Shown here: positions 34,954 through 45,169 of the stretch, in pieces
Layout: every line of letters begins with the position of its first letter
Numbering within the stretch: position 1 is the first letter of the stretch
DNA from: Armigeres subalbatus
Lineage: Eukaryota > Arthropoda > Insecta > Diptera > Culicidae
Length of the DNA stretch: 64,000 nt
Direction of reading: 5' to 3'
NCBI RefSeq assembly: GCF_024139115.2
Contig: NC_085141.1
Location: forward strand, 178,696,994 to 178,760,993
Notes under the pieces: generated by a model
The model's input: only the letters and a program-made list of their open reading frames with translations
Databases searched by the model: none
Told to the model about the DNA's origin: nothing
Position numbers and translations under genes: made by a program

Positions 34954-34959
34954 TTTATT
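34954..34959 (-). terminator. Candidate polyadenylation signal of the LRR gene
   Basis: TTTATT on the plus strand reads AATAAA on the minus strand, about 275 bases after the LRR stop codon. No earlier AATAAA or ATTAAA was found between it and the stop. If used, the 3'UTR would cover the whole Appl exon on the opposite strand. Confidence 0.45.
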
Positions 34960-35036
34960 GAAGTAATGTGTGTCAGCAGTAATTTAGAAACGAGCATTCC
35001 ACGTTGCTAACTAAATTCTATATCTATTAATTGCAG

Positions 35037-35207
35037 GCCGCTTCTCCACGATGGGAACCTCAGATATCAGTGTTGTGCGAATCGGGTCAGACGTATCACC
35101 CACAGTACCTTTCAGAGGAGGGTAGATGGTCGACGGATTTAACCATCAAAGTGCCCGGTTCGACGTGTTTACGGGATAAAATGGATCTATTGGACTATTG
35201 TAAAAAG
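35037..35207 (+). CDS. Appl: Appl (amyloid-precursor-like) exon, start of E1 domain
   Basis: A 171-base phase-0 exon of 57 codons is bounded by a pyrimidine-poor but valid acceptor (ATTAATTGCAG) and a strong donor (GTAAGTG). The peptide begins AASPRWEPQISVLCESG and ends LRDKMDLLDYCKK. From memory this matches the start of mature insect Appl just after the signal peptide, almost residue for residue. It is the first part of the growth-factor-like half of the E1 ectodomain, with cysteines at exon residues 14, 44 and 55. Appl is a single-pass neuronal membrane protein, the fly orthologue of APP, acting in synapse growth and axonal transport. Neighbouring exons (signal peptide upstream, the rest of E1 downstream) were not found within the window, so both introns are very long. 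The LRR gene sits 25 bp downstream on the other strand. Confidence 0.9.
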
Positions 35208-35232
35208 GTAAGTGAAATTCATCACACACTTC

Positions 35233-36183
35233 TTATGCAGGTGAACAGAATCGAGCCTGCAGAGGCAGTTCCATTTCGTACGGTTCCTCAAAAGTTTCTT
35301 CATCACTAGTGTCCAGCAAATTCAACTCACTGTTTGGTAGACTGAATTCCCAATCCTCAGTAACAATCTCGTTGAAAATATCGAACTTAAAGGGCACCAC
35401 CCTCTCCTGCGTAAGAACTGTGCAATCAATTCGATTACCGGCAAGCAGAAGAGTCTTAATATAATCCAATTCTGCCAGCGCAGCCTCAGTAACATTTTCT
35501 ATAAAATTCTCCTCGAACGAGCAGTACTTCAACCGTCTAAGCTTCGAAATTGTCGTGTGTATGCCGTTGAATCGATTTCGTGCCATATTCAGATGGGTTA
35601 AATTGGCAAGCTTGGCGAAGGACCCGGGTAGAGTATCGATTCCATTATTTTCCAATGAAAGCCACTTCAAGCGCCTCAGTTCACCGAACGACTCCGGCAA
35701 GGCCTTCAGTCGATTATTTCGAGCACCGAACGTTTTGAGCTTTCGCAATACGCCGATCTGCTCCGGCAGTTGCTCCAACAGCATATCGTTACACCAGAGA
35801 GTAATTAGATTTTTCAATTTGCCGATGGAATCGGGTAGGTGGTCTATCGGATTGGCTCCAATGTTTAGAAATTCGACAAACTTCAGCTCGCAAAGCTCCT
35901 CCGGGAATTCGCTCAATTCGTTGTCGTTCAGCGTTAGGTAGCGGAGAAAAATCAGCGAATGAAGGCCCGTGATTGATGCCGATGAGATAAAATTGCCATC
36001 GAGGGACAGCTTCGAGAGAAAGGTACACGCTGCCAGCGCTGGTGGGACGGTCTTTATCTTGGATCGGGAGAGATTTAATTTTCTGCCGTTTTCCTCGATA
36101 CATTTGTCGACCAGGTAGCACACGTAGTGGAAACGAATTTTGTCCTCCACGTTCGACATTATTTGATTTAATTTTGAAGTCAT
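35233..36183 (-). CDS. Leucine-rich-repeat protein, intronless, nested in Appl intron
   Basis: An open frame of 316 codons with about nine leucine-rich repeats of some 23 residues between residues 33 and 255. Examples are LRYLTLNDNELSEFPEEL, LKTFGARNNRLKALPESFG and LKWLSLENNGIDTLPGSF. They follow the LxxLxLxxNxLxxLP pattern of intracellular scaffold-type LRR proteins (SHOC2/LRRC class). There is no signal peptide or membrane segment. The N-terminal 30 residues are helical-looking; the last 60 are acidic (DTSDEETFEEPYEMELP) and of unknown role. The first ATG is at 36183; a second in-frame ATG at 36159 (MSNVEDK) is equally plausible because a TATA-like motif lies only 8-17 bases upstream of the first. 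It is intronless, on the opposite strand to Appl and ends 25 bp from the Appl donor, so it may be a retrogene. The ortholog was not identified. A broken second copy is at 17789-18708. Confidence 0.87.
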   Translation of the reverse strand: MTSKLNQIMSNVEDKIRFHYVCYLVDKCIEENGRKLNLSRSKIKTVPPALAACTFLSKLSLDGNFISSASITGLHSLIFLRYLTLNDNELSEFPEELCELKFVEFLNIGANPIDHLPDSIGKLKNLITLWCNDMLLEQLPEQIGVLRKLKTFGARNNRLKALPESFGELRRLKWLSLENNGIDTLPGSFAKLANLTHLNMARNRFNGIHTTISKLRRLKYCSFEENFIENVTEAALAELDYIKTLLLAGNRIDCTVLTQERVVPFKFDIFNEIVTEDWEFSLPNSELNLLDTSDEETFEEPYEMELPLQARFCSPA

Positions 36184-36190
36184 TTTAGAT

Positions 36191-36200
36191 TTTATAAAAT
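36191..36200 (-). promoter_or_regulatory. TATA-like box upstream of the LRR gene
   Basis: TTTATAAAAT is found on the plus strand (ATTTTATAAA on the minus). A TATA box usually fixes the start site about 25-30 bases downstream, here around 36163-36168. That is past the first ATG and just before the second, so it would favour translation from 36159. Positional inference only. Confidence 0.35.
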
Positions 36201-36465
36201 ACTAGTTGAATCCATACCCGGCTTCACTCGGAATATTGGATAAAATTGATAAATACCGTAATAGAAATCAGTAGCAGCTGTAAATACAGTAGTAGAACAA
36301 ATGTCAAACGATGTGCAAATTTTAGGGCCGCACTCTAGATCAATTTCCGTGCAACTATGGTGATTTTTTTTTTAAACTCATAACAGTCTTTTTTGAATGT
36401 GGTCCATATAGGTCCATATTTGTGCACAGAAAATTCATCATTTTACCAAATTTATTTATCATTGA

Positions 36466-36640
36466 AATAAAGTTATGGATCAAATGACCGAAATTAAGGA
36501 TCATATTAATGAAATTATGGATCATCATCACGATAAAAATTGCGCAAATTTGAAGTTTTATGGATCATTTCATTATTCATTATTAAGGATCATTTTCCCC
36601 AAAGATTTATGGATCATTTGTCATACATTTTTCTTGACCA
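36466..36640. repeat. GGATCAT-type repeat cluster upstream of the LRR gene
   Basis: The words TATGGATCA, AAGGATCAT and TATGGATCAT occur seven or more times in about 170 bases. The equivalent cluster in copy 1 (about 18970-19120) is shorter by two repeats. It may be a simple-sequence expansion or part of the LRR upstream region. Confidence 0.5.
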
Positions 36641-36838
36641 TGTTCAAAGAAACATATGCCGTACTGTTCTTTTGGATTTACGAAATAATCAGGTTTTATT
36701 TATGCATAATTTCCGTCTTTATTGTTTATATGCAAAAGTATGTTTTGCCAAAAAAAAACTTGAGGTTGCTAAGTGTAGGGCAAGTAAGCCATATGGGAAA
36801 GTGAGCCACCCGACATTTATTCTGTAAAATATGTATTA

Positions 36839-37320
36839 AACGAACCCAGCAGGTATACAGATAGATTAAATCGTACCGTTTTAACTCAAATTTTGAACAT
36901 AACTCATATTCCGAATACTGGCATGGAGCGCCCATAATTGAAATTACCATTGATTTTAGATATATGGAGGATCAAGACTACAAATGAGTTCAATATCCTA
37001 TGGAAAGAATTATGCGATAACCGTTGAAATGGCCATAAAAAGCGAGAGTTCGGATTTCTAATCTAATCTAATCTCATACTTGCGTAGCCAATACTTGAAA
37101 ACAACCTGGAAAGTGACGGTTTCTGAACTCCGTCATTTTTCTTTTCATACGGCCAGGCCAACTACCGTAGTATAGTATGTACCGCAAAGAAGACTCCTAG
37201 ATATTGAGCGACTTCAGTAATACCAAAAGTCACTCAATAGCTTAGAATCGAAGGGAAAGGAATAAAGCGTGTACCTCCCGTACCAAACGCTTCCAAATAT
37301 ATAAGCACCTAATATAAAAC
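36839..37320. other. Gene-free stretch, nothing recognised
   Basis: AT-rich DNA beyond the end of the duplicated segment; no supported feature. Confidence 0.3.
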
Positions 37321-37326
37321 TAATAC

Positions 37327-37515
37327 AAATTGTGGCGTGTTTATGTTTGTATGTTTATGTGTGTGTATGTGTGTTTTTAAGTGTACAGAGATAGACAAAA
37401 GCATTCATCATGTTTTCATATAGATTACTATGAAAACATGACGAATACTATGTCCATCAGTGTATGTATGTATATGTGAATGTATGTGCGTTTGTGTGGG
37501 TGCGTGCGTGTTTGA
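37327..37515. repeat. TG-rich microsatellite with a perfect hairpin
   Basis: Runs of GTATGTTTATGTGTGTG and TATGTATGTATATGTG flank a hairpin at 37408-37441. It has 13-bp perfect arms (TCATGTTTTCATA and its inverse) and an 8-base loop. Confidence 0.7.
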
Positions 37516-37689
37516 ATATATTTACAGATTATCAAAGCCTTAGATCTTTTCCTCAGTTATCCTGCCGCTGAACATGTTTGAGCATTTAAATTGGCCTGAT
37601 CACAGTATTAGCAAGGGCATTGCCCTTGATAATAATCGATCAGCCCATGCATGCACGAACATGCCCGCGTCTGTAACTAAGCATATGCG

Positions 37690-37880
37690 GTATTTCGAAA
37701 AATTTCGTTTCAGGTGGTTCGAAACGAAATTCCGCGGAATGTCGCGGAATTTGAGCATGGCGAAATCTGATTTTTTGATTTCGTTTCGTTTCGTAAAACT
37801 CCAAAAATTTCGTAAGAAAATATTAGCTTTTTACGAAATTTAACGGAATTTCGCGAAATTTCGAAACAAATTTAAGCTTA
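37690..37880. repeat. TTTCG-rich interspersed repeat fragment
   Basis: The stretch is dominated by TTTCGTTTCG, CGAAATTCCGCGGAAT and GAAACGAAATT words, as in the composite elements at 1602-2342 and 39467-40264. Probably a diverged, partial relative. Confidence 0.5.
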
Positions 37881-38795
37881 TAACATACTTTATATTATCA
37901 AAAATTTCGGCTGCGCCACTGAACTGTTTTCAAAATTTTATGTTATTCAAATTTTTCTATTAACCCATACTAATAACCCCATTATGAGTCGACAAATACG
38001 TACCTATTTAGTTTTCTTCTTTAAAACGTTTTCAGTGTTTTGTTAGAAATGTTTAACAAAAAAACAAAAAGTATATTTAACTCAATTTTCGGGGCCGTTT
38101 TTTCACCTCCACTTAGGCCAAAAATGCAACATTTTACTTTCAAACAACAATTTGAATCTTATCTAGAAGTAAGAATTAAAAGTTCAGAGGATTGAAGATA
38201 TTCCACACAACAATCAATAATCGGATAATTTTTTGATATTCTTTGACTTTTTGCACAACATGTAAGGAACATTGCAGAGTCGTGGGGATTTCTAGATATT
38301 CGCATGGAATATGCCTAAAAAATCCAGGACGATGGAAAAGATCAATAAAATTAGTGAAAGTTCTTTACTCATGATTGCTTTCAGCTCAAACTGTCCATAG
38401 CAGCTGTTTTTTGCACTGAACTGAAAGCATACTTTAATGCGAAACCGGGTAGAATCCAACTTCAAATCTACTCCACGCTTTTGGGAGTACACAAATTTTC
38501 AAAAATATCAAAGTTGCTTTTTTCTGAAGGTATATTCTTCTTAGGCGACTAACTGGCGCTTATTTTTTGTTGCAACTAGAAATAAGCCGAGGAATAGATT
38601 TTATTTTTTTACGCGCCGTACAACAAGGTAGATTAAGTATTGCTGCTCGATATTTGAAATCGAATTAGTACAATATGTTGCTCAACTCCTCTATAAAAGG
38701 TCGATTTTTCCATATGACAAAAAAAAATGTTTTTCGCATATAAATTCGAATCACCATTTGCTTTATAAATTTTGAATGCGATGGCCGATCGTATC
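37881..38795. other. Gene-free stretch, nothing recognised
   Basis: AT-rich DNA with short frames only. Confidence 0.3.
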
Positions 38796-38799
38796 CAAA

Positions 38800-39045
38800 T
38801 TCAACAGTGAACAAGGATTTGACCCCTGTCGAATGCAATTTGTTGCCAGAAAATCTGTTGAAGAAAATTTTGCAGCAATCTTTGCATGCCTCATATGCAG
38901 AAATACAAATACAAAGGGCAAACAGACAATTATTCGACAGACAAAGGGCAAACAGACTCAGTTATTCGAACTTATTGTATATCAGACTATGGGTTTCCGA
39001 ATCTCGTATAAAAAGTTTGGATTTGGAGTGAAATGATAGCCATTT
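38800..39045. repeat. Diverged copy of the repeat at 57.3-58.4 kb
   Basis: It shares the phrases GTCGAATGCAATTTGTTGC, ACTATGGGTTTCCGAAT and TATAAAAAGTTTGG with the element around 57265-58345, in the same order. It also contains a duplicated CAAAGGGCAAACAGAC word (38916 and 38942). Confidence 0.6.
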
Positions 39046-39466
39046 GGTACATTTGTTAATTACTTCTCAAAATTATTATATCTCCATAAGAAGAAACCGC
39101 TGATGCTGCCATAAAAACTTTGCTATCACATTTCTGAAATACAATTTAAAATTGTTATACTTGTGCATTTTAGAAAGTTACGATTCTTAAGTCATTACTT
39201 AATATTGTAAACGGAGCGGTTGGTATGTCCCCGTTCTATGGCTTGAATGTGGAATCAAATTATGATTTGATTTTCACAGAACTTCTCCGACAACACTGCA
39301 CAGTAGGCCTGGTCGCTTTTATCTTTGAACTACAAATTCATGATGTGCATCATAGTCTGCATATTTGTCAATACTTGTGTTCATACTGACAAGAGAAATA
39401 ATAAAAATAGTCGATTCTAACATTTTTCATGATTCTTCCAAGACTTACTGATTTAAAACTGAACTG
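39046..39466. other. Gene-free stretch, nothing recognised
   Basis: AT-rich DNA; no supported feature. Confidence 0.3.
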
Positions 39467-40264
39467 ATATAAACTAGATCAGATTCGGGAGCACATGCTC
39501 CACAATGAATTTCTTTCAAAGCGATACGAATACTAATCTATTTGTATCTACTATCTATCTATTTGTATATACGTAAATATTAAATTTCTGTCTGTCTGAC
39601 CCTTATAGACTCGAAAACTACTGAACCGATCGGAGTGAAATTTCGTATACAGGGGTTTTTCGGGCCGGGAAAGGTTCATAAGATGGTTCAAGACCTACTC
39701 TTTTTGAAAAAGGGGGTTCCAATACAAATGAAACCCAAATATTTACATAAGTAAGGAACTAATCAATCAAATGGAACCAAATGTGGCATGTGGGGGAGTT
39801 TTGATGACAAGAAATGTTTCAATGATGGGTTGACGTCTCCTCTGTCTTTCTAAACGTAGAGCAAAAATTAAAACTTATATTGTGAATGCAAAATAAAAGT
39901 TTGTGCTAACTAATCCATTTTGGGCGAGAGGAAGTTCTACGGGTCTGCTATTGATATATAAACGGAAAAGCGACGAGTCTGTTTCTTCTGTTACTAAAAC
40001 TCTATTGGTCACAAAACCGTTATTTACCTTCGAAAAAATGAATTCAGATAATATAAAACCAATTCAATAAAAATTCCGCGGAAAAAATTTAAAATTTCGT
40101 TTCGTTCCGTGAAATTTCGAATTAAATGGACCTTGATTTCGTATCGTTTCGAAGTCTCGAAAGTAAATCTATATTTCGTTTCGTTCCGTTTCGAATCAAC
40201 ATAGACATTTAATATTTCGTTTCGTTTCGTTTCGTTAGGAAAAAGTGTGTTATCGCATACCCTT
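39467..40264 (-). repeat. Composite interspersed element, copy B
   Basis: This is the inverted partner of 1602-2342. It reads AACTGAACTGATATA and ATTCGGGAGCACATGCTCC at its left and TTTCGTTTCGTTTCG, GTTATCGCATACCCTT at its right. Inside is CTTATAGACTCGAAAACTAC followed by TGAACCGATCGG, a phrase common to dispersed arthropod repeats. Unlike copy A it has no nested MITE at the TATCGCATAC end, so it shows the pre-insertion state. Confidence 0.6.
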
Positions 40265-40722
40265 ATCTGTAACATATTTATTATAGTTTTATTGCACTAC
40301 ACATTTGTTTCGACCGCGGTCACTGCACTGGGATGCCAGATAATATTCAGGGATGCCAGATGATATTTTCAAATGTCTTCACAGTCGTTTAAAAATGTCT
40401 TCAAATGTCTGCAATATTGAAATTATGATTATTATCAGCAAGAAACTTCAAAATCCAATTGGTTTGTAAATTTAATCATCACCTTTTTTATGCATATGTG
40501 TATAACGAGTTTCCCCTGAATTTTCTACTGAGTAGCCTATTTGGTAAAAATTCCACCGGATTTTTAAACTGAATTTCCACGTGGGATTCTTCCAAATTTC
40601 TTTTTAAAGAATACCCTGTAGAGATTCAAAACTTATTGTGAAATACTTGAAGAAACATCCAGAGAATTTTCTGAATTAACTTCCGTATAAAATTGTGGAG
40701 CGATTTCCGGATAAATTCCTAA

Positions 40723-40929
40723 GGGGCCCCATACACGCTCCGACGTGTTGTACAACTTTGACTCCACCCCCAAGAAATTTGGTTCGGTCGGAGTAAAGTC
40801 GGACCGTCTGTGGGCAAGTTGTACTGTCAAACAGTCGAACAACTTGTCCACAGACGATCCGACTTGGCTCCGACCGAACCAAATTTCCAGCCAAAGTTGT
40901 ACAACACGTCGGACCGTGTGTGGGACCTC
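40723..40929. mobile_element. Palindromic MITE, TAA flanks
   Basis: A 207-bp inverted structure has ends GGGGCCCCATACACG and CGTGTGTGGGACCTC and TAA on each side (40720-40722, 40930-40932). The arms pair through GACGTGTTGTACAACTTTG and CCGACCGAACCAAATTT to a centre near 40825. A three-base TAA duplication with G-rich ends fits PIF/Harbinger-type mobilisation. No coding capacity. Confidence 0.75.
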
Positions 40930-40932
40930 TAA

Positions 40933-42090
40933 TGGAGCTTCTTTCTACTATTAAATACTAATTTCTTCTGGATGGTACTTAATGAGGAAATTTCTCGAGG
41001 AATTCCTGTTAGAACATCCAAAGGACTTACTGTAGCAATCATACTTCGAAAAATTCATTTAAATTTACATCCTGATGAATGCACAGAAAAGGAGCGGCCC
41101 GATTGACTCACATTTACGTCTGTTCTTAAAATTACACGACTGCATGAGCGCAAAAATAAATAAATGTGAGACATATTTTTACATCATGACGTGTGAATAA
41201 AATTCAGATTCTTATGACAGAAACACTGCTCTCGGCAGCAAGACTCGGGGGGATTGAAAATTTTTACTAGAAAAGAAAAAGGTCGTCGAAAAATAAACGC
41301 AAACAATATTTTCAATTTTATGTCGGATATTTAATTGTATATATTTAATTTACACGTATTGTACACTAATGTTTTTTATCATTCCTCCAATTTTCATAAT
41401 TTGTTATCACCTCCGCAATTTTTTTTTTTTTGGACAAGCTCGATGACACTTGAAGCACTCTTCTGTAACAGACGATTTCCTGGCGTGTGGCGGTCGAACA
41501 CTAATGCATGCACTTTTGCTTCCACAGAAACATGACATCTGTGTGAAAATTGAATAGTTATTTCTGGTGGCGCAATAATTCACGTTCGCAAGGATCGGAA
41601 ACTACTTACCATAGTTATTTACGTAATTGATTTTGCAACCAATGAGGTGTGTGTTGCGGAACGAAATTACATTTCAGTTGTCCTCTTCGCTTCCTTTTTC
41701 TCCTGTGGATGAGAATAAAGAATTCTAGTGATTAGATAATTGTACTATGGATTGCACTCTTTCACAAACCTACCTTCAAACAGCTCACTACACAAATCAA
41801 AACTACGAGATTACTCCTGAGCTGGGGCATTGTTTTGCACTGAGCTGACGTTCAAGATTCATCACGTCGCGTCAATTCTGTCAAGATTCATGTAAATTTG
41901 TGTCTTATGGAAAATAATATAGCGGATTGAATCATCGTAAATGTAAATTTATAGTTTTCTCAATGTGCTCAAATTGATTGGCATTTCACATCGAAAAGAA
42001 CATAAAGTTGAGTCGGATAAACGTTTAAATCATCAAATTATTCAGTCCAATCGCATTTCAGTCATATTTAAAGTTAATTATTTTTAAGAG
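40933..42090. other. Gene-free stretch, possible MITE remnants
   Basis: No gene is visible. A TAATTATTTTTAAGAGTG end near 42075-42092 resembles a DNA-transposon terminus, but its partner could not be identified. Confidence 0.3.
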
Positions 42091-42091
42091 T

Positions 42092-42385
42092 GAACTTCCG
42101 GAGAAATTGGAGGATTTTCAGGAGGAACTTCAGAAGAAATTCCTGTAGAAAGTTCAGGATGAATTCCGGAGGTTTTTTTAGACTTTATTTGAGTGCTTTT
42201 CTTAATTGTTAGAGTCCATCACTGAAAAATTCCGGAGGGATTTTCTGGAGGGATTCCTGAAGGATTTTCTTGATGAATTTCTGAAGGATATTACTGAAAG
42301 AATTTCCGGTGGTATTCCTGAAGAAACTTCCGGAAGAATTCTTGGAGGTAGTTCTGGATGATTTTTTGGAGAAGCTTCTTGAGGT
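42092..42385. repeat. 24-bp minisatellite, block 1
   Basis: Degenerate alternation of GGAACTTCCGGA-like and GGAATTCCTGGA-like 12-mers. See the larger block at 45170-46010. Confidence 0.75.
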
Positions 42386-42399
42386 ATTACTGTATAATA

Positions 42400-42730
42400 G
42401 ACTGGCCCAGGATACAAAAAGTCGTCAGATTCTACGGGGCACCCCCCAGGATTTTGCATTTAGATAAGAAAATCATTCTCTGAAAATTTCAGCCTGATCG
42501 GTTATTGCATAAGCTGGCGCAATTGATTTGAAGTTAATATGGGGATATTAGCCGAAATATATGGGAAAATACACCTCTGTTACTATTCCGTACAGGAAAT
42601 TGGATGGAAGAGCCTGATTGAGCCCAGATTTGCAGGAAAGGAATTTAACATGCCAATAAACAATTCCACGTAAAATCCTACTATGATTAAATAAACTTTA
42701 AATTAGTTTTTAGCTGATTTATTCGGAGTT
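42400..42730. mobile_element. One-armed copy of foldback family F1
   Basis: It starts TA/GACTGGCCCAG and follows the left arm of the element at 8824-9508. Shared points are the GGGCACCC-like block, ATTGCATAAGCTGGCGCA, the AATATATGGGAAAATACACC block and TTAAATAAACTTTA. The second arm is absent. Confidence 0.7.
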
Positions 42731-42814
42731 GGGTTGAGCATTTCGAAATTTATTAAATGCCATGAAAACATACGCATGTAATCGAAGGTAGCTGCGATAT
42801 GTGGTCGGGGTTCA

Positions 42815-43115
42815 TTCTTGGAGAATCTTCCAAAGGAATTCCTGGAGAAACTTCCAGGAGCTTCCGCATGAATTCCTGGGGAAATTTCGGATGAATTTCT
42901 TGAAAAAACTACCGAAGGAGTTCTGGAGGATTTTCCGAAGGAATTCTTGGATGTACAGGATATTCGCAGGAATTTCTGGACAATCTTACGGAGGAGCTCC
43001 TAGAGGAAACTACAAAGGAATTCCTGGAGGATTTTTCGGAGAAATCCCTGAAACTTTCGGATAAATTCCTGGAGGAACTACAGAAGGAATTCCAGAAAGA
43101 ATAGAAGAACGATTT
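42815..43115. repeat. 24-bp minisatellite, block 2
   Basis: The same GGAATTCCTGGA / GAACTTCCGGA words, strongly diverged. The blocks are separated by the F1 copy and unrelated DNA. Confidence 0.7.
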
Positions 43116-44160
43116 TTTGGAGAAATTCATAGAGGAATTGGGTCCTAAAATGAATCGATTTCCAATCTTCTTTCGAGGAACAATGAAGCTAATCATCCTG
43201 AACGCGGCAGAATTTTTTTCCGATTCAGAAATCGAAAGGAACATTGTTTAATTTGAAATTTAAAAATAAATAGAAAATGCTTCCTCGACATTTACGTTCT
43301 TGTTTGACGTGAAAGATTAACTGGTGTAGGTTTTAAAAATATTGTGAGAGTTCAGAAGAACTTGTGAAACTTAGGAAGAACTTCCCGTTTAAATTTATGA
43401 GGATTTACTTTAGTTTTTCTTAACGAAAATTATTGATTTCTACGATAACCTATACTGAATTTACAATTTCAATTCCCTTGAATTTAGAAAAATTTCTCAT
43501 AATTTTCTTCGGAAATTCTCCTTACCTCTTTTAAATTTTTATTGAATTTTTTTTTTAAAATCCACGGAAAAGTGTTTCCCGACGGATATTCAGAGGAATG
43601 TCACATGGAAATGCCGAAAAGATCAGATGAATTCAGAAGGAATTTAGAAAAAAAAAGATTAAAACAAGTCATAGAAGAATTCAGTCTATTTTTGCCGTAA
43701 ATCAGATCGGTGATTACGTTTCGATATAATGATCGAAATACCTTTTTGAAGACACGTCAAAAACGCTGCCACCGCTAAAGAAAATTCAAACGAATGCTGC
43801 TCTGCTATCGGGAGTTTTTAAGTGCGTATGAAGTCTAAAATGCGTTGCAGCTATCAATCGGCTAGTGTGAAAGTATTTTTATTAGATTTTTATTGTGAAT
43901 GTATTTTTATTAGATTTTTAATGTTTTTAAGATTTGAAGCCCGAGACAAAGACTATTATAACTTTTGAAATGTTTACATAATTTGCATATAGAAGTAGCA
44001 GAATTTATGAGTAAATAATGAAATTGTATTTTATATTCGCTGGCTTATTGATTGTCTTCATGTTTCTTCAAATAAGCAGATAAGTCTTCAAATATTTTGA
44101 AAAGTCTTCAAAATGTCTTCACAGAGATTCAAATGTCTTCAAATCTGGCATCCCTGGTCC
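43116..44160. other. Gene-free stretch, nothing recognised
   Basis: AT-rich DNA; the final 80 bases are the AAATGTCTTCA-rich candidate transposon end described at 40348-44156. Confidence 0.3.
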
Positions 44161-44165
44161 ATATA

Positions 44166-44500
44166 GAGATGTCGCAAATTAATCGATTACTTCGATTAAT
44201 CGATTCATCGTTGTGATAATCGATTAATATTGAATCGATTATTACCCAACGATTGATCGATTCAATAATCGAGAGGAATCGTGAGTAATCGATTAGTTAC
44301 TAATCGATTAATCAGAATTTTACGACATCATAAGGATGTCGAAAATTAATTGATTATTTCGATTAATCGATTCATCGTTGTGATAATCGATTAATTTTGA
44401 ATCGATTACTATACAATGATTAATCGATTCAATAATCGACAAGAATCAAGAGTAATCGATTAGTAACTAATCGATTAATCGGGATTTTACGACATCTCTA
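44166..44500. repeat. Head-to-tail pair of ATCGATTAAT-rich MITEs
   Basis: Two units of about 165 bp (44166-44330 and 44335-44500) each run from GATGTCG-AAATTAAT to ATTTTACGACATC. Within each, the palindromic word TTAATCGATTAA or close variants recurs many times, so each unit can fold back on itself. The outer ends AGATGTCG / CGACATCT are inverted. Confidence 0.75.
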
Positions 44501-44578
44501 GGTCCATACACGACTCTTTATGCACATACCGAACAAGGTGCTATAGCGATAAGGGAAAACATACGTTTACTTGGGACT

Positions 44579-44660
44579 CAGACATACGTTCACTTCGATC
44601 TCCTGTTTTTTTTTTCAGACATACGTTCACTTCGATCTCCTGTTTTTTTTTTCGTCAGAC
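44579..44660. repeat. Short tandem duplication with poly-T
   Basis: CAGACATACGTTCACTTCG followed by ATCTCCTG and a run of T occurs twice in succession. Confidence 0.8.
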
Positions 44661-45165
44661 ACGTTCTTTTTTATTAATTCGCTTAGCATTGAGGTGGGTA
44701 TGCAATCATACTCGATTATTTGCTAAAAAATGTCTGGAGTGAAAACTGTTTTATTTTTTCATTCTGTTCATTTTATCTTAATAAACTTTAATAAGCTTCA
44801 AATACGTTTTTTTTATTTGACATTTTGGTTTTGGTCGGATGACGCAGCAGAAAATGCTACTTAGTGAGACTGCCAAATGAATTCAATTGTTTCTGGAGAA
44901 GCTCTCGTGGGAATTATCGGGATTATGTACTTAAATAATTTCTAGAAAAAATCCGGAATTTCTCAGAGGATTTTCCGGAGAGGATTTAGAGAAATTTTTA
45001 GAAGAATTTTTGTAGCAATTTCTGAAGGAACTCTTTTACTTTTACTTTTACATACTTGGATTAATTTCCGACACAATCCGCGGGAGCTGGATTGGAGGTG
45101 AGCATAGAGGAATTTTCTGGGAATTTTAAAAGGATAATGTGAATTTCTGGTTCTGGCTCCTTGTG
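44661..45165. other. Gene-free stretch, nothing recognised
   Basis: AT-rich DNA grading into the minisatellite; no supported feature. Confidence 0.3.
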
Positions 45166-45169
45166 GAAT

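Larger units (their letters stand above)
34403..36838. repeat. Copy 2 (intact) of the Appl exon/LRR segment
   Basis: This is the better-preserved partner of 17021-19320, same orientation. Both the Appl exon and the LRR gene are open here. It begins after CATCCTTG and ends at TATGTATTA, where similarity to copy 1 stops sharply. Confidence 0.85.
40348..44156. mobile_element. Candidate hAT-like element ends (CAGGGATGCCAGAT)
   Basis: CAGGGATGCCAGATGATATTTTCAAATGTCTTC at the left (written here by position: 40348 on) is matched in inverse at 44112-44156 (ATCTGGCATCCCTG). Both ends carry repeated AAATGTCTTCA words. CAG...CTG ends are typical of hAT elements. No 8-bp target duplication is seen, and the interior holds other repeats and no transposase, so the two ends may belong to separate remnants. 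Confidence 0.4.
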
